From an uncultured Bartonella sp. (GTDB taxonomy: Bacteria; Pseudomonadota; Alphaproteobacteria; Rhizobiales; Rhizobiaceae), in NCBI RefSeq assembly GCF_946479275.1, contig NZ_CAMLFE010000003.1, forward strand, positions 310,001 through 374,000: a stretch of 64,000 nt of DNA, given 5' to 3'. Shown piece after piece: positions 31,175 through 41,300 of the stretch. The position numbers and the translations under genes are program-made. The notes beneath the pieces are model-generated. The model was given only the letters and a program-made list of their open reading frames with translations, ran no database searches and was not told the origin of the DNA. Every line of letters begins with the position of its first letter. Position 1 is the first letter of the stretch.

Positions 31175-32578
31175 TTATTTCAATTTGTCATGCTTGGCTT
31201 CATTGCCTGTCCGCTTCATTTCATTGCCTGTCCGCTTCATAATGAAATAGCAGACCAACATTAACACGATCCATATGATACCGACGACGAGTGCAGGTGC
31301 TGTGTCTTCAAAAAATCCCAGAAGCACAATGATAAATATCATGAAAAGGATCGCAACAAGAGGACCAACCGGCCAAAACGGAATTTGATAACGCAAGTTC
31401 CTCTGTTCGGCTTTCGACATTCTAAGCCGCATGCAAACTTGTGAAAGCAAAATCATCAGCCAGACAAAGACGGTAGCAAATGTTGCCATAGCAGCAATCA
31501 GGAAAAACAGCTTGTCATGGATAAAATAATTAAGCGCCACACCAATAACGAGGACGCAAAACATTGCCAGAACAGATAATACCGGAATTCCGTTTTTGGA
31601 AACAAAATTAAGTTTTTTAGGGGCGTGACCATCTTCGGCAAGGCCGTGCAACATGCGGCCTGCTCCATATAAGTCACTATTAATTGCAGAAATCGCCGCC
31701 GTGATCACAACAATATTGAGAATATTGGCTGCATATTTGATGCCGAGACTTTCAAAAATTGTTACAAACGGGCTACCCTCAAGGCCTATTTTATTCCAAG
31801 GGTAAAGCGACATTAAAATAGCAAGGGTTGCGACATAGAAAAACAATATCCGGAACGGAATGGCATTAATTGCCTTTGGAATATTACGATCGGCATCTTT
31901 AACCTCGACCGCCATAAGGCCAATAATTTCAATTCCGCCAAAAGCGAAAACAACCACGCTGAAAGAAGCGATGAAGCCTCCCCAACCATTCGGCATGAAA
32001 CCGCCATTGCTCCAAAGATTATGAATGCCGGTTGCTTCATGTGTTGCTGTTCCGAAGCCGAATAACATAATTCCGAAACCGGCGATAATCATGGCGATGA
32101 TCGCCGCGATTTTTACCACCGAAAGCCAGAATTCCATCTCGCCATAAATTTTGACAGCAGTCAGATTCAGTCCTGTTATGACGAGCGTAATGCCAAGCGT
32201 CCATAACCACGGCGAAACTTCGGGAAACCAGAACCCCATATAAGTTGCAAAAGCGGTAATGTCGGCAAGACAAACAAGCACCATTTCAAACACATAAGTC
32301 CAGCCGGTAAGAAAACCGGAAAACGGACTCATATAATTGGAGGCATAGCGGCCGAATGAACCGGGAAGTGGATTATGAAGCACCATTTCGCCCAATGCAC
32401 GCATGACCATAAAAGCCATAACACCTGAAATGCAATAAGCGAGAAGTACACTGGGGCCGGCCACTTTGATAGCTCCGGCCGAACCATAAAATAATCCCGT
32501 ACCGATTGCAGAACCTAGGGCTATAAAAAATACGTGCCGCTTATTCAGACCTTGTTTTAATGAACTGTTCTGCATCAT
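31175..32578 (-). CDS. Amino acid permease, ProY-like (AAT family)
   Basis: The 467-residue, 12-segment APC-superfamily transporter has [17 protein letters not shown], the family's first-segment signature, and [11 protein letters not shown] and [18 protein letters not shown] as in enterobacterial ProY. Likely substrate is proline or a similar amino acid; not certain. The C-terminus ends with a duplicated MKRTGNE made by a 21-base tandem repeat (about 31198-31240). GGAGAG precedes the ATG. Confidence 0.85.
   Translation of the reverse strand: MMQNSSLKQGLNKRHVFFIALGSAIGTGLFYGSAGAIKVAGPSVLLAYCISGVMAFMVMRALGEMVLHNPLPGSFGRYASNYMSPFSGFLTGWTYVFEMVLVCLADITAFATYMGFWFPEVSPWLWTLGITLVITGLNLTAVKIYGEMEFWLSVVKIAAIIAMIIAGFGIMLFGFGTATHEATGIHNLWSNGGFMPNGWGGFIASFSVVVFAFGGIEIIGLMAVEVKDADRNIPKAINAIPFRILFFYVATLAILMSLYPWNKIGLEGSPFVTIFESLGIKYAANILNIVVITAAISAINSDLYGAGRMLHGLAEDGHAPKKLNFVSKNGIPVLSVLAMFCVLVIGVALNYFIHDKLFFLIAAMATFATVFVWLMILLSQVCMRLRMSKAEQRNLRYQIPFWPVGPLVAILFMIFIIVLLGFFEDTAPALVVGIIWIVLMLVCYFIMKRTGNEMKRTGNEAKHDKLK
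31198..31240. repeat. 21-bp tandem repeat at the proY 3' end
   Basis: TTCATTGCCTGTCCGCTTCA occurs twice in direct succession, adding seven codons to the cytoplasmic tail of the permease without breaking the frame. It looks like recent slippage. Confidence 0.8.
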
Positions 32579-33043
32579 CTATCTCTCCGCCGCAACAACC
32601 CGAATGTGTTAGAGAAATCACTATAGAGATTCAAGGAAGAAAGATGATATTGATACAATGCTAACAAGTTAATCGAACAACGCCCATAAAAGATATCCTT
32701 TTTGGCGATCAATCTACGAAGTTTTCGAGATATGTGAAATCCATTTGTAAAGAATTAGGCTTCTCACCGGTTGCTTCATGAATGAGAGACAACCGTTTTT
32801 ACTGAAAAATTACACGCCTTTGTTCCTTTGCATTTTAAAATTTTAAAAACACGTCACAGAAATGAGTAGGAATATCCCTCCGCTGACGTTTTATCGAAAA
32901 ACAAGCATTTACGTCCTAACCAAAATTAATGGGTTCCCGAATTAAGGACCGGTTTGCTTAATTTCAATTCAAAGTTTGTTTCTTCCGTTCAGGTTACTGT
33001 CAGTTTTAGCATTTAGATGAGGGATCAAACAAGGAATCCACGA
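32579..33043. other. Divergent intergenic region proY / lipid A cassette
   Basis: 465 bases holding the promoters of proY and of the phosphatase-eptA-regulator-kinase run. CTTAAT-N5-TTCAAA (about 32957-32973) loosely recalls a PmrA box, too weak to call. No gene is seen. Confidence 0.4.
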
Positions 33044-33850
33044 ATGCGCAAAACTAGAAAACTCACTATTGCTGTTCTTGGTTGTGCGACATTGTTTTGC
33101 AGCGGCTATTATATGGGTGGCGGAGGTTACCTTAACCGCTATGGCGAACAACGTATGGTGCTCAACATCACACCGCCGCCAGTTGGTAGCGCTGAACAAC
33201 AACGTGACGAAAAAGTTTTTTTGAAAACCCGCGCGTATAAAGACAGTGCGCGTTGGAAACAGGCAATAAACGACGCTAACGCGACACAAACGGAGCTTAT
33301 TCAAAGTTTCGGGTGTGCAACGGGATATCAGTTAGAGCCCAAAGATATGCCGAATTTTGTCAAGCTCTTTACGAAAATTAATGACGACGTAGAGAGATTA
33401 ACACGCAAATCCAAGAAAGAATTCAAAGTCCCTCGTCCTTATATCGCTTATGGCGGTGCTTCTTGTAAGACGTCGGCAGGATATGATTATCCGTCCGGTC
33501 ACGCTATGCAAGGTTGGACCTTAGCACGTTTACTGGTTGAATTTTTCCCCGAACGTCGTGCGGCAATTTTTGCACATGCACGCAGTTTTGCTGAAAGCCG
33601 GGTGATTTGCGGTGTTCACAGCGTCAGCGCTGTCGAAGTTGACGAAGATTATTCCGAAAAACTCGTTAACCGCTTGAAAAAGCTACCGGCTTTTCAAGAT
33701 GATCTATCAAACGCAAGAAGTGAAATGGGAAAACTGGAAAAACGGCCTGATGTCAACGCGAAATGCGAAAAATTTCCTGCCGAATATGTCAAACCATTTT
33801 CTATCAGAATGTCTTTATCCCGGAACTATTCCGCTAATGTTGTGAGGTAA
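33044..33850 (+). CDS. Class A acid phosphatase (PAP2 superfamily)-like protein with altered active site
   Basis: The 268-residue exported protein begins with a hydrophobic signal segment (about residues 6-25). It keeps the class A phosphatase motif order: Lys124-x6-Arg131-Pro132, PSGH at 150-153, and SR-x5-His at 185-192. The Asp normally four residues after this His (SRx5Hx3D) is Ala196, so the residue assisting the nucleophilic His is missing. It may be impaired or have another role. ATG 33044 is chosen over 33017 because AAGGAA lies eight bases upstream. It is three bases ahead of eptA, suggesting action on envelope phosphates such as lipid A. Confidence 0.8.
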   Translation: MRKTRKLTIAVLGCATLFCSGYYMGGGGYLNRYGEQRMVLNITPPPVGSAEQQRDEKVFLKTRAYKDSARWKQAINDANATQTELIQSFGCATGYQLEPKDMPNFVKLFTKINDDVERLTRKSKKEFKVPRPYIAYGGASCKTSAGYDYPSGHAMQGWTLARLLVEFFPERRAAIFAHARSFAESRVICGVHSVSAVEVDEDYSEKLVNRLKKLPAFQDDLSNARSEMGKLEKRPDVNAKCEKFPAEYVKPFSIRMSLSRNYSANVVR

Positions 33851-33853
33851 ACT

Positions 33854-35500
33854 ATGTTTCGCACGATTATGAAATATCGCCCCGCAATCAGTAGCGTGAC
33901 ACTATCAATCATCGTTGCACTATATATGCTTGTGGTGTTCAACCGGACCTTCTGGCAACATGTTTTTCAGGCCTTTAACTATGATTTTGCACCGATCACA
34001 GCAATTGCTGTCGGTGTTGCCTGTCTCTTCATTGCGTTAACCGTCACAGTATCGGTTAAATATCTCATCAAACCGGTGTTCATAATTTTCATTCTTGCGG
34101 GAAGTATAGCAAGCTGGTTTACCGATGAATTCGGAACAATTATCGACCGCGATATGATTGCCAATGCTGTAGAGACCACCTCGGCAGAGGCGTCCAATCT
34201 GCTCTCGCCAATGTTCTTTTCCCATCTTTTCCTGACCGGTGTTCTCCCGTGCTTACTGATATTATGGGTTAAGGTCAAACATTTTCCAATTCTGAAAAAA
34301 GTGCTTTTCAACCTTTCTGTTATTGTTCCCTGCCTGTTAATTGCCGTTTTCTGTACACTGATCACATCGCGCCAGCTGATTTCGACTTTGCGCGAACACA
34401 ATGAAATTGTTCGTATCGTCAACCCCATTCTACCGATCGGTAATGCAGTCAAATATATCGCCCGCAGAGAGCACGAAAAAACCCACGTTTTTAAACAGGT
34501 GGGGCTTGATGCCAAGGTTGTGCCCTTAGAACCACAGAATCATCGCCCGCGTGTGATGGTTGTTGTCGCCGGAGAAACAGCACGAGCGGAAGATTTTTCA
34601 CTTCAAGGATATGATAAAGAAACCAATCCGGAACTAAAAAAACGGGATATCATCTATTTTCCGCATACGACATCATGCGGCACGGCAACTGCCCAGTCAC
34701 TTCCTTGCATGTTTTCTCCCTATCCAAGAAAAGAGTTTACCATCGCGCGTGCGGTTTCAACAAATAGTCTTCCCGATATTTTGCAAACTGCCGACGTGAA
34801 TGTAGAATGGTGGGAAAACAATACAGGGAGCAAAGGCGTTGCCGACCGTGTAAAGACTGTTTCTTTTTACGGTTCGAAAAACCCGACATTCTGCATCGAC
34901 GGCGAATGCCAGGATGGCATCATGCTTAAACAATTGGGAGAATGGCTCGATCATATCGATCACGACAGTGTATTGTTCATCCACCAACTTGGCAGTCATG
35001 GGCCTGCCTATTTCGAGCGTTATCCGGAAGCGTTCAGGCGTTTTCGCCCCGATTGCCGGAACACTGTTTTCAGTGAATGCAAGCCCGAAGAAATCCGCAA
35101 TGCTTATGACAATACCATTCTCTACACGGACTATTTCCTGAGTGCGATTATCGACGCACTTAACGAGAGAACAGGAAAGTTCGATTCCGCCATGTTTTAT
35201 ATGTCGGATCACGGTGAATCGTTAGGCGAGAATGGACTATATCTTCATGGAATGCCCTATTCCATAGCGCCTGAAGAACAGACGCATATCCCCTTTATTT
35301 TGTGGATATCACCAGCCTTTGCCAATACAATGAAACTTGATCTCGGCTGTGTGAAAAAAGACTCCAACATTAAACAGATGTCCCACGACAATCTTTTTCC
35401 TTCCGTCCTGACCATGATGAATGTAAAAACAATGCTTAAAGATGATCGACTTGATATTTTTAAATCCTGTCAAGCCAGTCAGGTAGCAATGGAAAAATAA
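33854..35500 (+). CDS. eptA: Lipid A phosphoethanolamine transferase EptA (MCR-like)
   Basis: It transfers phosphoethanolamine from phosphatidylethanolamine to lipid A phosphates, lowering negative charge and usually raising tolerance to cationic peptides. The 548-residue protein has five N-terminal membrane segments (to about residue 180) and a periplasmic sulfatase-like domain. Catalytic features are kept: zinc ligand in VVAGETARAEDF, nucleophile Thr in SCGTATAQSLPCMFS, and MSDHGESLGENG. Paired cysteines typical of the family are present. It lies in one run with the phosphatase-like gene and a two-component system. Confidence 0.93.
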   Translation: MFRTIMKYRPAISSVTLSIIVALYMLVVFNRTFWQHVFQAFNYDFAPITAIAVGVACLFIALTVTVSVKYLIKPVFIIFILAGSIASWFTDEFGTIIDRDMIANAVETTSAEASNLLSPMFFSHLFLTGVLPCLLILWVKVKHFPILKKVLFNLSVIVPCLLIAVFCTLITSRQLISTLREHNEIVRIVNPILPIGNAVKYIARREHEKTHVFKQVGLDAKVVPLEPQNHRPRVMVVVAGETARAEDFSLQGYDKETNPELKKRDIIYFPHTTSCGTATAQSLPCMFSPYPRKEFTIARAVSTNSLPDILQTADVNVEWWENNTGSKGVADRVKTVSFYGSKNPTFCIDGECQDGIMLKQLGEWLDHIDHDSVLFIHQLGSHGPAYFERYPEAFRRFRPDCRNTVFSECKPEEIRNAYDNTILYTDYFLSAIIDALNERTGKFDSAMFYMSDHGESLGENGLYLHGMPYSIAPEEQTHIPFILWISPAFANTMKLDLGCVKKDSNIKQMSHDNLFPSVLTMMNVKTMLKDDRLDIFKSCQASQVAMEK

Positions 35501-35503
35501 ACA

Positions 35504-36157
35504 ATGCGCGTATTGCTGATTGAAGATGACAAATCACTTGGTCGTGCTGTGCGCGACCATTTGATTAACCAGAATAATGCCGTCGATTGGGCTGAAAACC
35601 TCGAAGACGCCTATGCCGCCATTGCAACTACGCATTATGATTTTATCTTGTTGGACTTGCGTCTTCCCGACGGAAGTGGACTGGACTTTCTCAAAAATAT
35701 CCGTGCAAAAAACCTTGGCTCACCGGTTGTTATCCTCACTGCACATGATCAGATTAGCGAGCGGATTGAAGGATTAAACAGCGGTGCGGACGATTATATT
35801 GTAAAACCGTTCGACCTTTATGAGCTAACCGCCCGAATTGGCGCTGTTGCACGCCGGACAAACGGCCTTTCGAAATCCGAGATAAGAATTGGTTCGATGA
35901 CTTTGGACATGGAAAACAAAAGACTTTTCATCGACAACAAGGAAGTCGAGTTGAGTGCACGCGAATGGGCCATTATAGAACATATGGCAACCCATCCCAA
36001 TATGCTCGTCACCAAAGCTCAAATTGAAGACACAATCTATGCGTTCGGTTCGGAAGTCGAAAGCAATACAGTTGAAGTTTATATCAGCCGTCTACGCAAA
36101 AAAATCGGCAAGGACCGTATCAAGACACATCATGGACGCGGGTATAGCTTATGTTGA
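35504..36157 (+). CDS. OmpR-family response regulator (PmrA/BasR-like)
   Basis: The 217-residue regulator has a receiver domain with acidic pocket (IEDD), phospho-acceptor Asp51 in FILLDLRLPDGSG and the invariant Lys in IVKPFDLYEL, then an OmpR winged helix (from about residue 125; NTVEVYISRLRKKIG). It starts three bases after eptA and overlaps the kinase gene by seven bases. Control of the upstream eptA cassette, as for PmrA, is the natural inference; no clear binding site was found. Confidence 0.9.
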   Translation: MRVLLIEDDKSLGRAVRDHLINQNNAVDWAENLEDAYAAIATTHYDFILLDLRLPDGSGLDFLKNIRAKNLGSPVVILTAHDQISERIEGLNSGADDYIVKPFDLYELTARIGAVARRTNGLSKSEIRIGSMTLDMENKRLFIDNKEVELSAREWAIIEHMATHPNMLVTKAQIEDTIYAFGSEVESNTVEVYISRLRKKIGKDRIKTHHGRGYSLC

Positions 36158-37482
36158 ATTTCAGACATAAGGGGAAAAGCCTGACAAGGCGTGTCATCGT
36201 TTCAGCCACATGTGCCAATCTGGTTTTTTGGGTGATCGCCTGCCTCATGGCCGCTTTTGTCATGTATGAAGAATATGGCGAATCTTTTGACGGCACATTG
36301 CAGGTGACTGCAGAACGGCTTCTTCCACTCGCCCTTCAAGATGTTCGCGATAATGACAAGGATACCGACCTTCTGGTCAAAACCGATAATCACTCCACAC
36401 CGGCAGAATACACAACCTATCAAGTACTTGATCGCAATGGCAAAATGGTGATGCGTTCGGAAGATGCGCCTTCCAATCCTTATGGCGTTCCTTTGACAAC
36501 AGGATTTTTCAAAACGAAAAAATGGCGCGTCTATTCGCTTGTCAGTCAGGATGGTGATTATCTCATTCAAGTTGCCGACAGGCTTTCAGAGCGGCGTGAA
36601 GCGGCTCGCGAGGCAATGACAGCAATGCTTATTCCTGCCTTATTGATTATTCCGCTCAGCATGCTTGCAATCGGCTTTATTGTTCGCAACCAATTGCGCC
36701 CAATCAAAAAATTGAGTGAAACAATAGGGAAAAAAGACACCGGCAATATGCAAGCCATTGAATCGCGCTCTATGCCGGACGAATTCCAACCTATTATCGG
36801 TTCGGTCAATAGCCTGCTCGCAAAGCTAAAAGCAGCACTGGAAGCGGAACGATCTTTTACTTCCAACAGTGCGCATGAAATACGAACGCCTATCGCAGCG
36901 GCATTAGCTCATACGCAAGTTTTGATTGAAGAAACGCCGTCACTTTATCATCCCCGAGCCAAAGAAGTTGAAAATGCTTTGCAGCGTTTGCGTCGTTTAA
37001 GCGAAAAGCTTCTGCAACTTGCCCGTGCGGACGCCCAACTTGGTACGAGTGAAAAACCTGTTGATCTTATTCCGTTTATCGACGCTGTTATAGAGGATTT
37101 CAATCGCGCCAATATTACGAAAGGCCGGCTTGTTACGACCTATTATGTAACAGTTCTCGAAAAACACCTTAATGGTGATGCATTCGGTGTCATCATACGC
37201 AATCTATTGGAAAATGCATTGAACTATAGTTTTGAAGGTTCAATTGTCGATATTTCGATCAACAAAGATAAAATCGTCATAGCCAATGATTGCCCCGTTG
37301 TTTCCTCAACAAAAATCGAATTGCTAAGTCAACGTTTTTATCGCGGAGATAACCACAAGGAAGGATCCGGATTGGGATTATCCATAGTAGAAGCTTTGGC
37401 TAAGACGATGCCTATCAACATTTCTTATTCGTCTCCACGAGAAAACAGTTTTCAAGGCTTCGAGGTAACAATCAAGCTGTGA
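36151..37482 (+). CDS. Sensor histidine kinase (PmrB/QseC-like)
   Basis: The 443-residue kinase has two membrane segments (about residues 17-37 and 160-180) around a periplasmic sensor of about 120 residues, a HAMP-like linker, the phospho-acceptor His in SNSAHEIRTPIAA, the N-box IIRNLLENALNYS and G-box GSGLGLSIVEA. It is translationally coupled to the response regulator. The signal is unknown; relatives sense metals, pH or cationic peptides. Confidence 0.9.
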   Translation: MLNFRHKGKSLTRRVIVSATCANLVFWVIACLMAAFVMYEEYGESFDGTLQVTAERLLPLALQDVRDNDKDTDLLVKTDNHSTPAEYTTYQVLDRNGKMVMRSEDAPSNPYGVPLTTGFFKTKKWRVYSLVSQDGDYLIQVADRLSERREAAREAMTAMLIPALLIIPLSMLAIGFIVRNQLRPIKKLSETIGKKDTGNMQAIESRSMPDEFQPIIGSVNSLLAKLKAALEAERSFTSNSAHEIRTPIAAALAHTQVLIEETPSLYHPRAKEVENALQRLRRLSEKLLQLARADAQLGTSEKPVDLIPFIDAVIEDFNRANITKGRLVTTYYVTVLEKHLNGDAFGVIIRNLLENALNYSFEGSIVDISINKDKIVIANDCPVVSSTKIELLSQRFYRGDNHKEGSGLGLSIVEALAKTMPINISYSSPRENSFQGFEVTIKL

Positions 37483-38358
37483 CTGATAACTATATTTTCC
37501 GTTGCCTTTCATGAATAACTATACCAGAATATAATCCTGAAGATAAAAATGAAAATCCGACGAGTAAGAGATTATTTACAGCAAAAAATGTTAAACTGCG
37601 CCGGCACAAAGCGGGTAGGTCATACTCATCTTTGACAAAAAATTATTTAGTGCCAAGTCGCCGGAGCCTCGACAATTATTTATAATTTTTGCGCACATCA
37701 TTGTTTACAAAAATCCTGACGATGAAAATAACCTATTAATTGCGTTAGTTGCGGTGGGCCGGAATTGATTCAAACATTAAAGTTACAATGGATCATTCTT
37801 GAAGGAGGCCGTCTTTCGGCTCGTTAAATGAGCATTCTTATCAAACAGCCATTATGAAAACTGAAACTGCAATCTTAGGATTTATTGCTTTTTCTTTTAA
37901 AAGAACAGTTCGGCAGACGTGACATCTGTGTAATAACTTTTACATCAACACCTACCAATTTCATATTTCAATTTCTAAATTGCTACGCGTTTTCCAAGTT
38001 ATATTTTTGCCCCACGAAATGGGCAATCCGGATCATAATTTTCCGATCCGGTACAATAATAAACCTTCTCGACAAACCGGTTATGCTAGATATCAAAATG
38101 ACATCACGCACCGCTTTCATATACCTATTGATATTTATCAAGTAGTATGACACACGATTTATTTGTATTTAAATGTTGTTTGATATTAAACCGTATGTTG
38201 TTTAATAGTAGTTTACACATATATATAATTTAATACTTCTTTATGCCGTAATTCTCTTGTAAAACAGGAGGAAGGAAGTCTTCGTTTTACTGCAACGATC
38301 AACCCATAATTCCATGATTTTGAACGCAAAATCACAAGATTTGAAGGGGCCGACGATA
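37483..38358. other. Long AT-rich region upstream of the autotransporter
   Basis: 876 bases without a supported gene. It contains an imperfect hairpin GAGGCCG-TCTTT-CGGCTC near 37805-37823 and the perfect inverted repeat CCGGATC-N10-GATCCGG (38028-38051) with no T run. Long AT-rich leaders are common ahead of regulated surface-protein genes. Promoter position is not clear. Confidence 0.4.
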
Positions 38359-41300
38359 ATGTCGAAGTTAACTGAACAGTACAAAAAATTTTGCGATCAG
38401 GGGCTGGGATATCGAATTTTTCTTGCCACAAAATTGGGATTAAAACGCAAACTTTCCGCACTTGCAGCTTCTTCTGCCATCTTTGCAGGAAGTTTGACAA
38501 GCAATGTCTATGCTGAAAATTATTGTAATACGCAAGGCGATTGGGCTCTGGGTACCGTTGCAACAAACAATAACTGTACGGTAACGAAAGAAAACTTCAA
38601 TCCGGAGGATAGCGACAATTATTGGGGAGCTGCTCTTGCTTCCGGACCAGGTGAAGCACTGAAAATCAACGGCAATCTTTCGGATATCAACAACGGAAAA
38701 TCTGGTATTAGTCAACTTGACGATCTGGGAAATTACGATCCAGCCACTAAAGGTCAGACCAAATTCGTTTTAGGTGGAACGCAAGCTGTGCGTGTGACTG
38801 ATAACGCCGGTCAATCTTATACGGTCAATGTGTATACAGACAGTTCTTTTACTGTTTCTGATTGGGGTAACGAAAAAGTTCTGGTAACGGAATCGGTCGG
38901 AGACCAGCAATATGTAAGTTCAGGATTTGGAAAAGCTGAAAACGGCGGTCACATTGATGTAAAGTTTGATGATTTCATGGGAAACAACAAGTACGGTGAC
39001 GATAAGACCGTATATCTTGCTTTGAAAGACTCGAATTTGACATGGGCAGACGGTCCCGGCAGTGTCGTAGAATGGCATTCAAAGAATTCGTTTGAATCAC
39101 GAGCTTATTACCTCCCGGATGATGACATTATCAACCGGATTAATGTCCCGGAATTTCCGCACATTTTTACCGATTACAAAGGCGAAATGCGGACCATTAA
39201 TTCTATCGATGATTTGAAAGCTTACAACAGAGAACTTATAGCTGCACTCCAAAGCAAGGATTATCCCGATTTAAAAACCCAACAGGCTTATAATGATGCT
39301 TTTAACAAAGCCAATCCGAAATCCATCGAAAAGGCCATTAACGGCCCGGGAAGCGATTATCCTAAAAGTGATGAAATATTTAAGCCCACGGGTAATACGC
39401 GCGCAATGTATGCCAGTAATGGCGGTAAGATAATTGTCAAATCGGGTGGCCAGATTGATACCGAATTTGACCAAGGGGAAATGGCAGGTACACTCGTCGC
39501 AGAAGGCGGGAGCATTGTCGAGGTCGAGTCTGGTGCCATTGTCTCGTCACGACGAAATTCCACAATTATCCTCGGTAAGGATAACGAAGTTTCCAAAGCT
39601 CATACTTTCGGTACCAATAACGGTGTGGTCAATTCCGGATTCAGAGAATCCCGTATACATGACACCACAAAAGACAGTCAGGAATTTTCTTATGGCACTG
39701 CTGTCGAAGCGTTTTATGGTGGAACTATTGAGAACAACGGTATCATTAATGTAGCAGGCAATCGCGTAGCAGAAACCACCTTTGCTTATAGTAACGGTTT
39801 TTATCTGTATAAAGTCGGCACTGGAACAAACAATGGTATTATAAACATCGGCGTCAACAATGATCCCCTGAACGGTCGCTATGTCGGCGTCGCCATCGAA
39901 AGCAACTATTCAAAATTTACAAATAGCACAACTGGCGTTATTTATATCGGACGGGCCGCACAATATGACACAACAACGCCGGAAGAGGCGGCTGATACAA
40001 GCAATAGTAATAATGCCCAATTTTACGGCATCATGGCATCCGACAGCGCTGAAGCTATCAATGACGGAAAAATCATCATCGGTTCAAAAATGCAAAATGC
40101 TGCAGCTATGGCTACCGATGTTCCGTTGGATCCTGACGTACAAGCTCCTAATTTTAGGCTGATAAATAACGGTATCATCATCATCAATGGTGCTGTCAAG
40201 AACGATTCCCGGTTAAATAGCGCCCGTAACTTCGGTATTAAAGCGACTAATAATGGCATATATAACCAAGTTAAGAATAATGGCACTATCGAACTTAATG
40301 GATATAACGGTGTTGGCATCTATGTTCTCGCGACATCCGGTAATTTTATTAATGCAAATGATGCTCTGGTTACGCTTACCGAAAACAGCGTCATCAAAAT
40401 TTCCAGCCCGACCCAGAACGGCCCATTGGTACGAAATTACGGCGTCTGGGTGGAAGGCCGCCCCAACGACACGCATTATGCTCGCGCCAAAATTGATGGA
40501 ACGATAGAACTGGCAGGCGACGGCGCGGTCGGTGTCTATGTCAAGGATGGCGGCCAAGCGAATGTCACGGAACATGCTAATCCGCAATTTGTAAGCGGCA
40601 AACAACAGATCGGTTTTTATGTCTACGGTGCTCAAAGTAAAATTGTAAACAGCACAAAAGCGATGGATGTAACGACGACCGCTTCAAATCTTTTCCGTAT
40701 TGACGGTGGCGCAAGCTTTTTGGGCCAGGGAGAAGAGTTAACAGCTTCCGGTGAAAATAGCGTCATTCTAGAGGGCGCCGGAAGAGCTTCCGATACGGCA
40801 AGTCAAATAATCACCAAGGACGCAAAACTCACAGTTACAGGAAAAGGTGCGGCGGCTGTATTAATCAATGGCGGAGCTTATGGAGAAATTAGCGAAAAAG
40901 ATAACACAGAACGCCAGATTTATCTTTCAGGAGAAGGTGCAATCGGTGGGATTGTTGATGGTCGTTATCACCGAATTGATGCGACCTATACCGAAGAAGT
41001 AGACCTGAACACAAAGTTAGTTAATTACGCCAAAATCAACACCGATTCACCAGATGTAACAGGATTCATTGCGCGCAATAGTGGTCTTCTTGTCAATTAT
41101 GGCGTTATCAACATGACAAACACTGAGAATGCCACCGGCATCCATGTCATTGAGGGTGGGCGTTTGGAAAATCATGGTGATATTACTGTCTCGAGCGGTG
41201 TCGGACTGCATATAGAGGGCCTCATAGGCACCGATACGCGCGCAAATGTTGCAAATGCCAGCACTATAACAGTAGATGATGGAAAAGCCGGCATCTATCT

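Noticed and set aside
32957..32973. PmrA-box-like CTTAAT-N5-TTCAAA upstream of the envelope cassette
   Set aside because: Several mismatches to the consensus and far from the gene; chance cannot be excluded.
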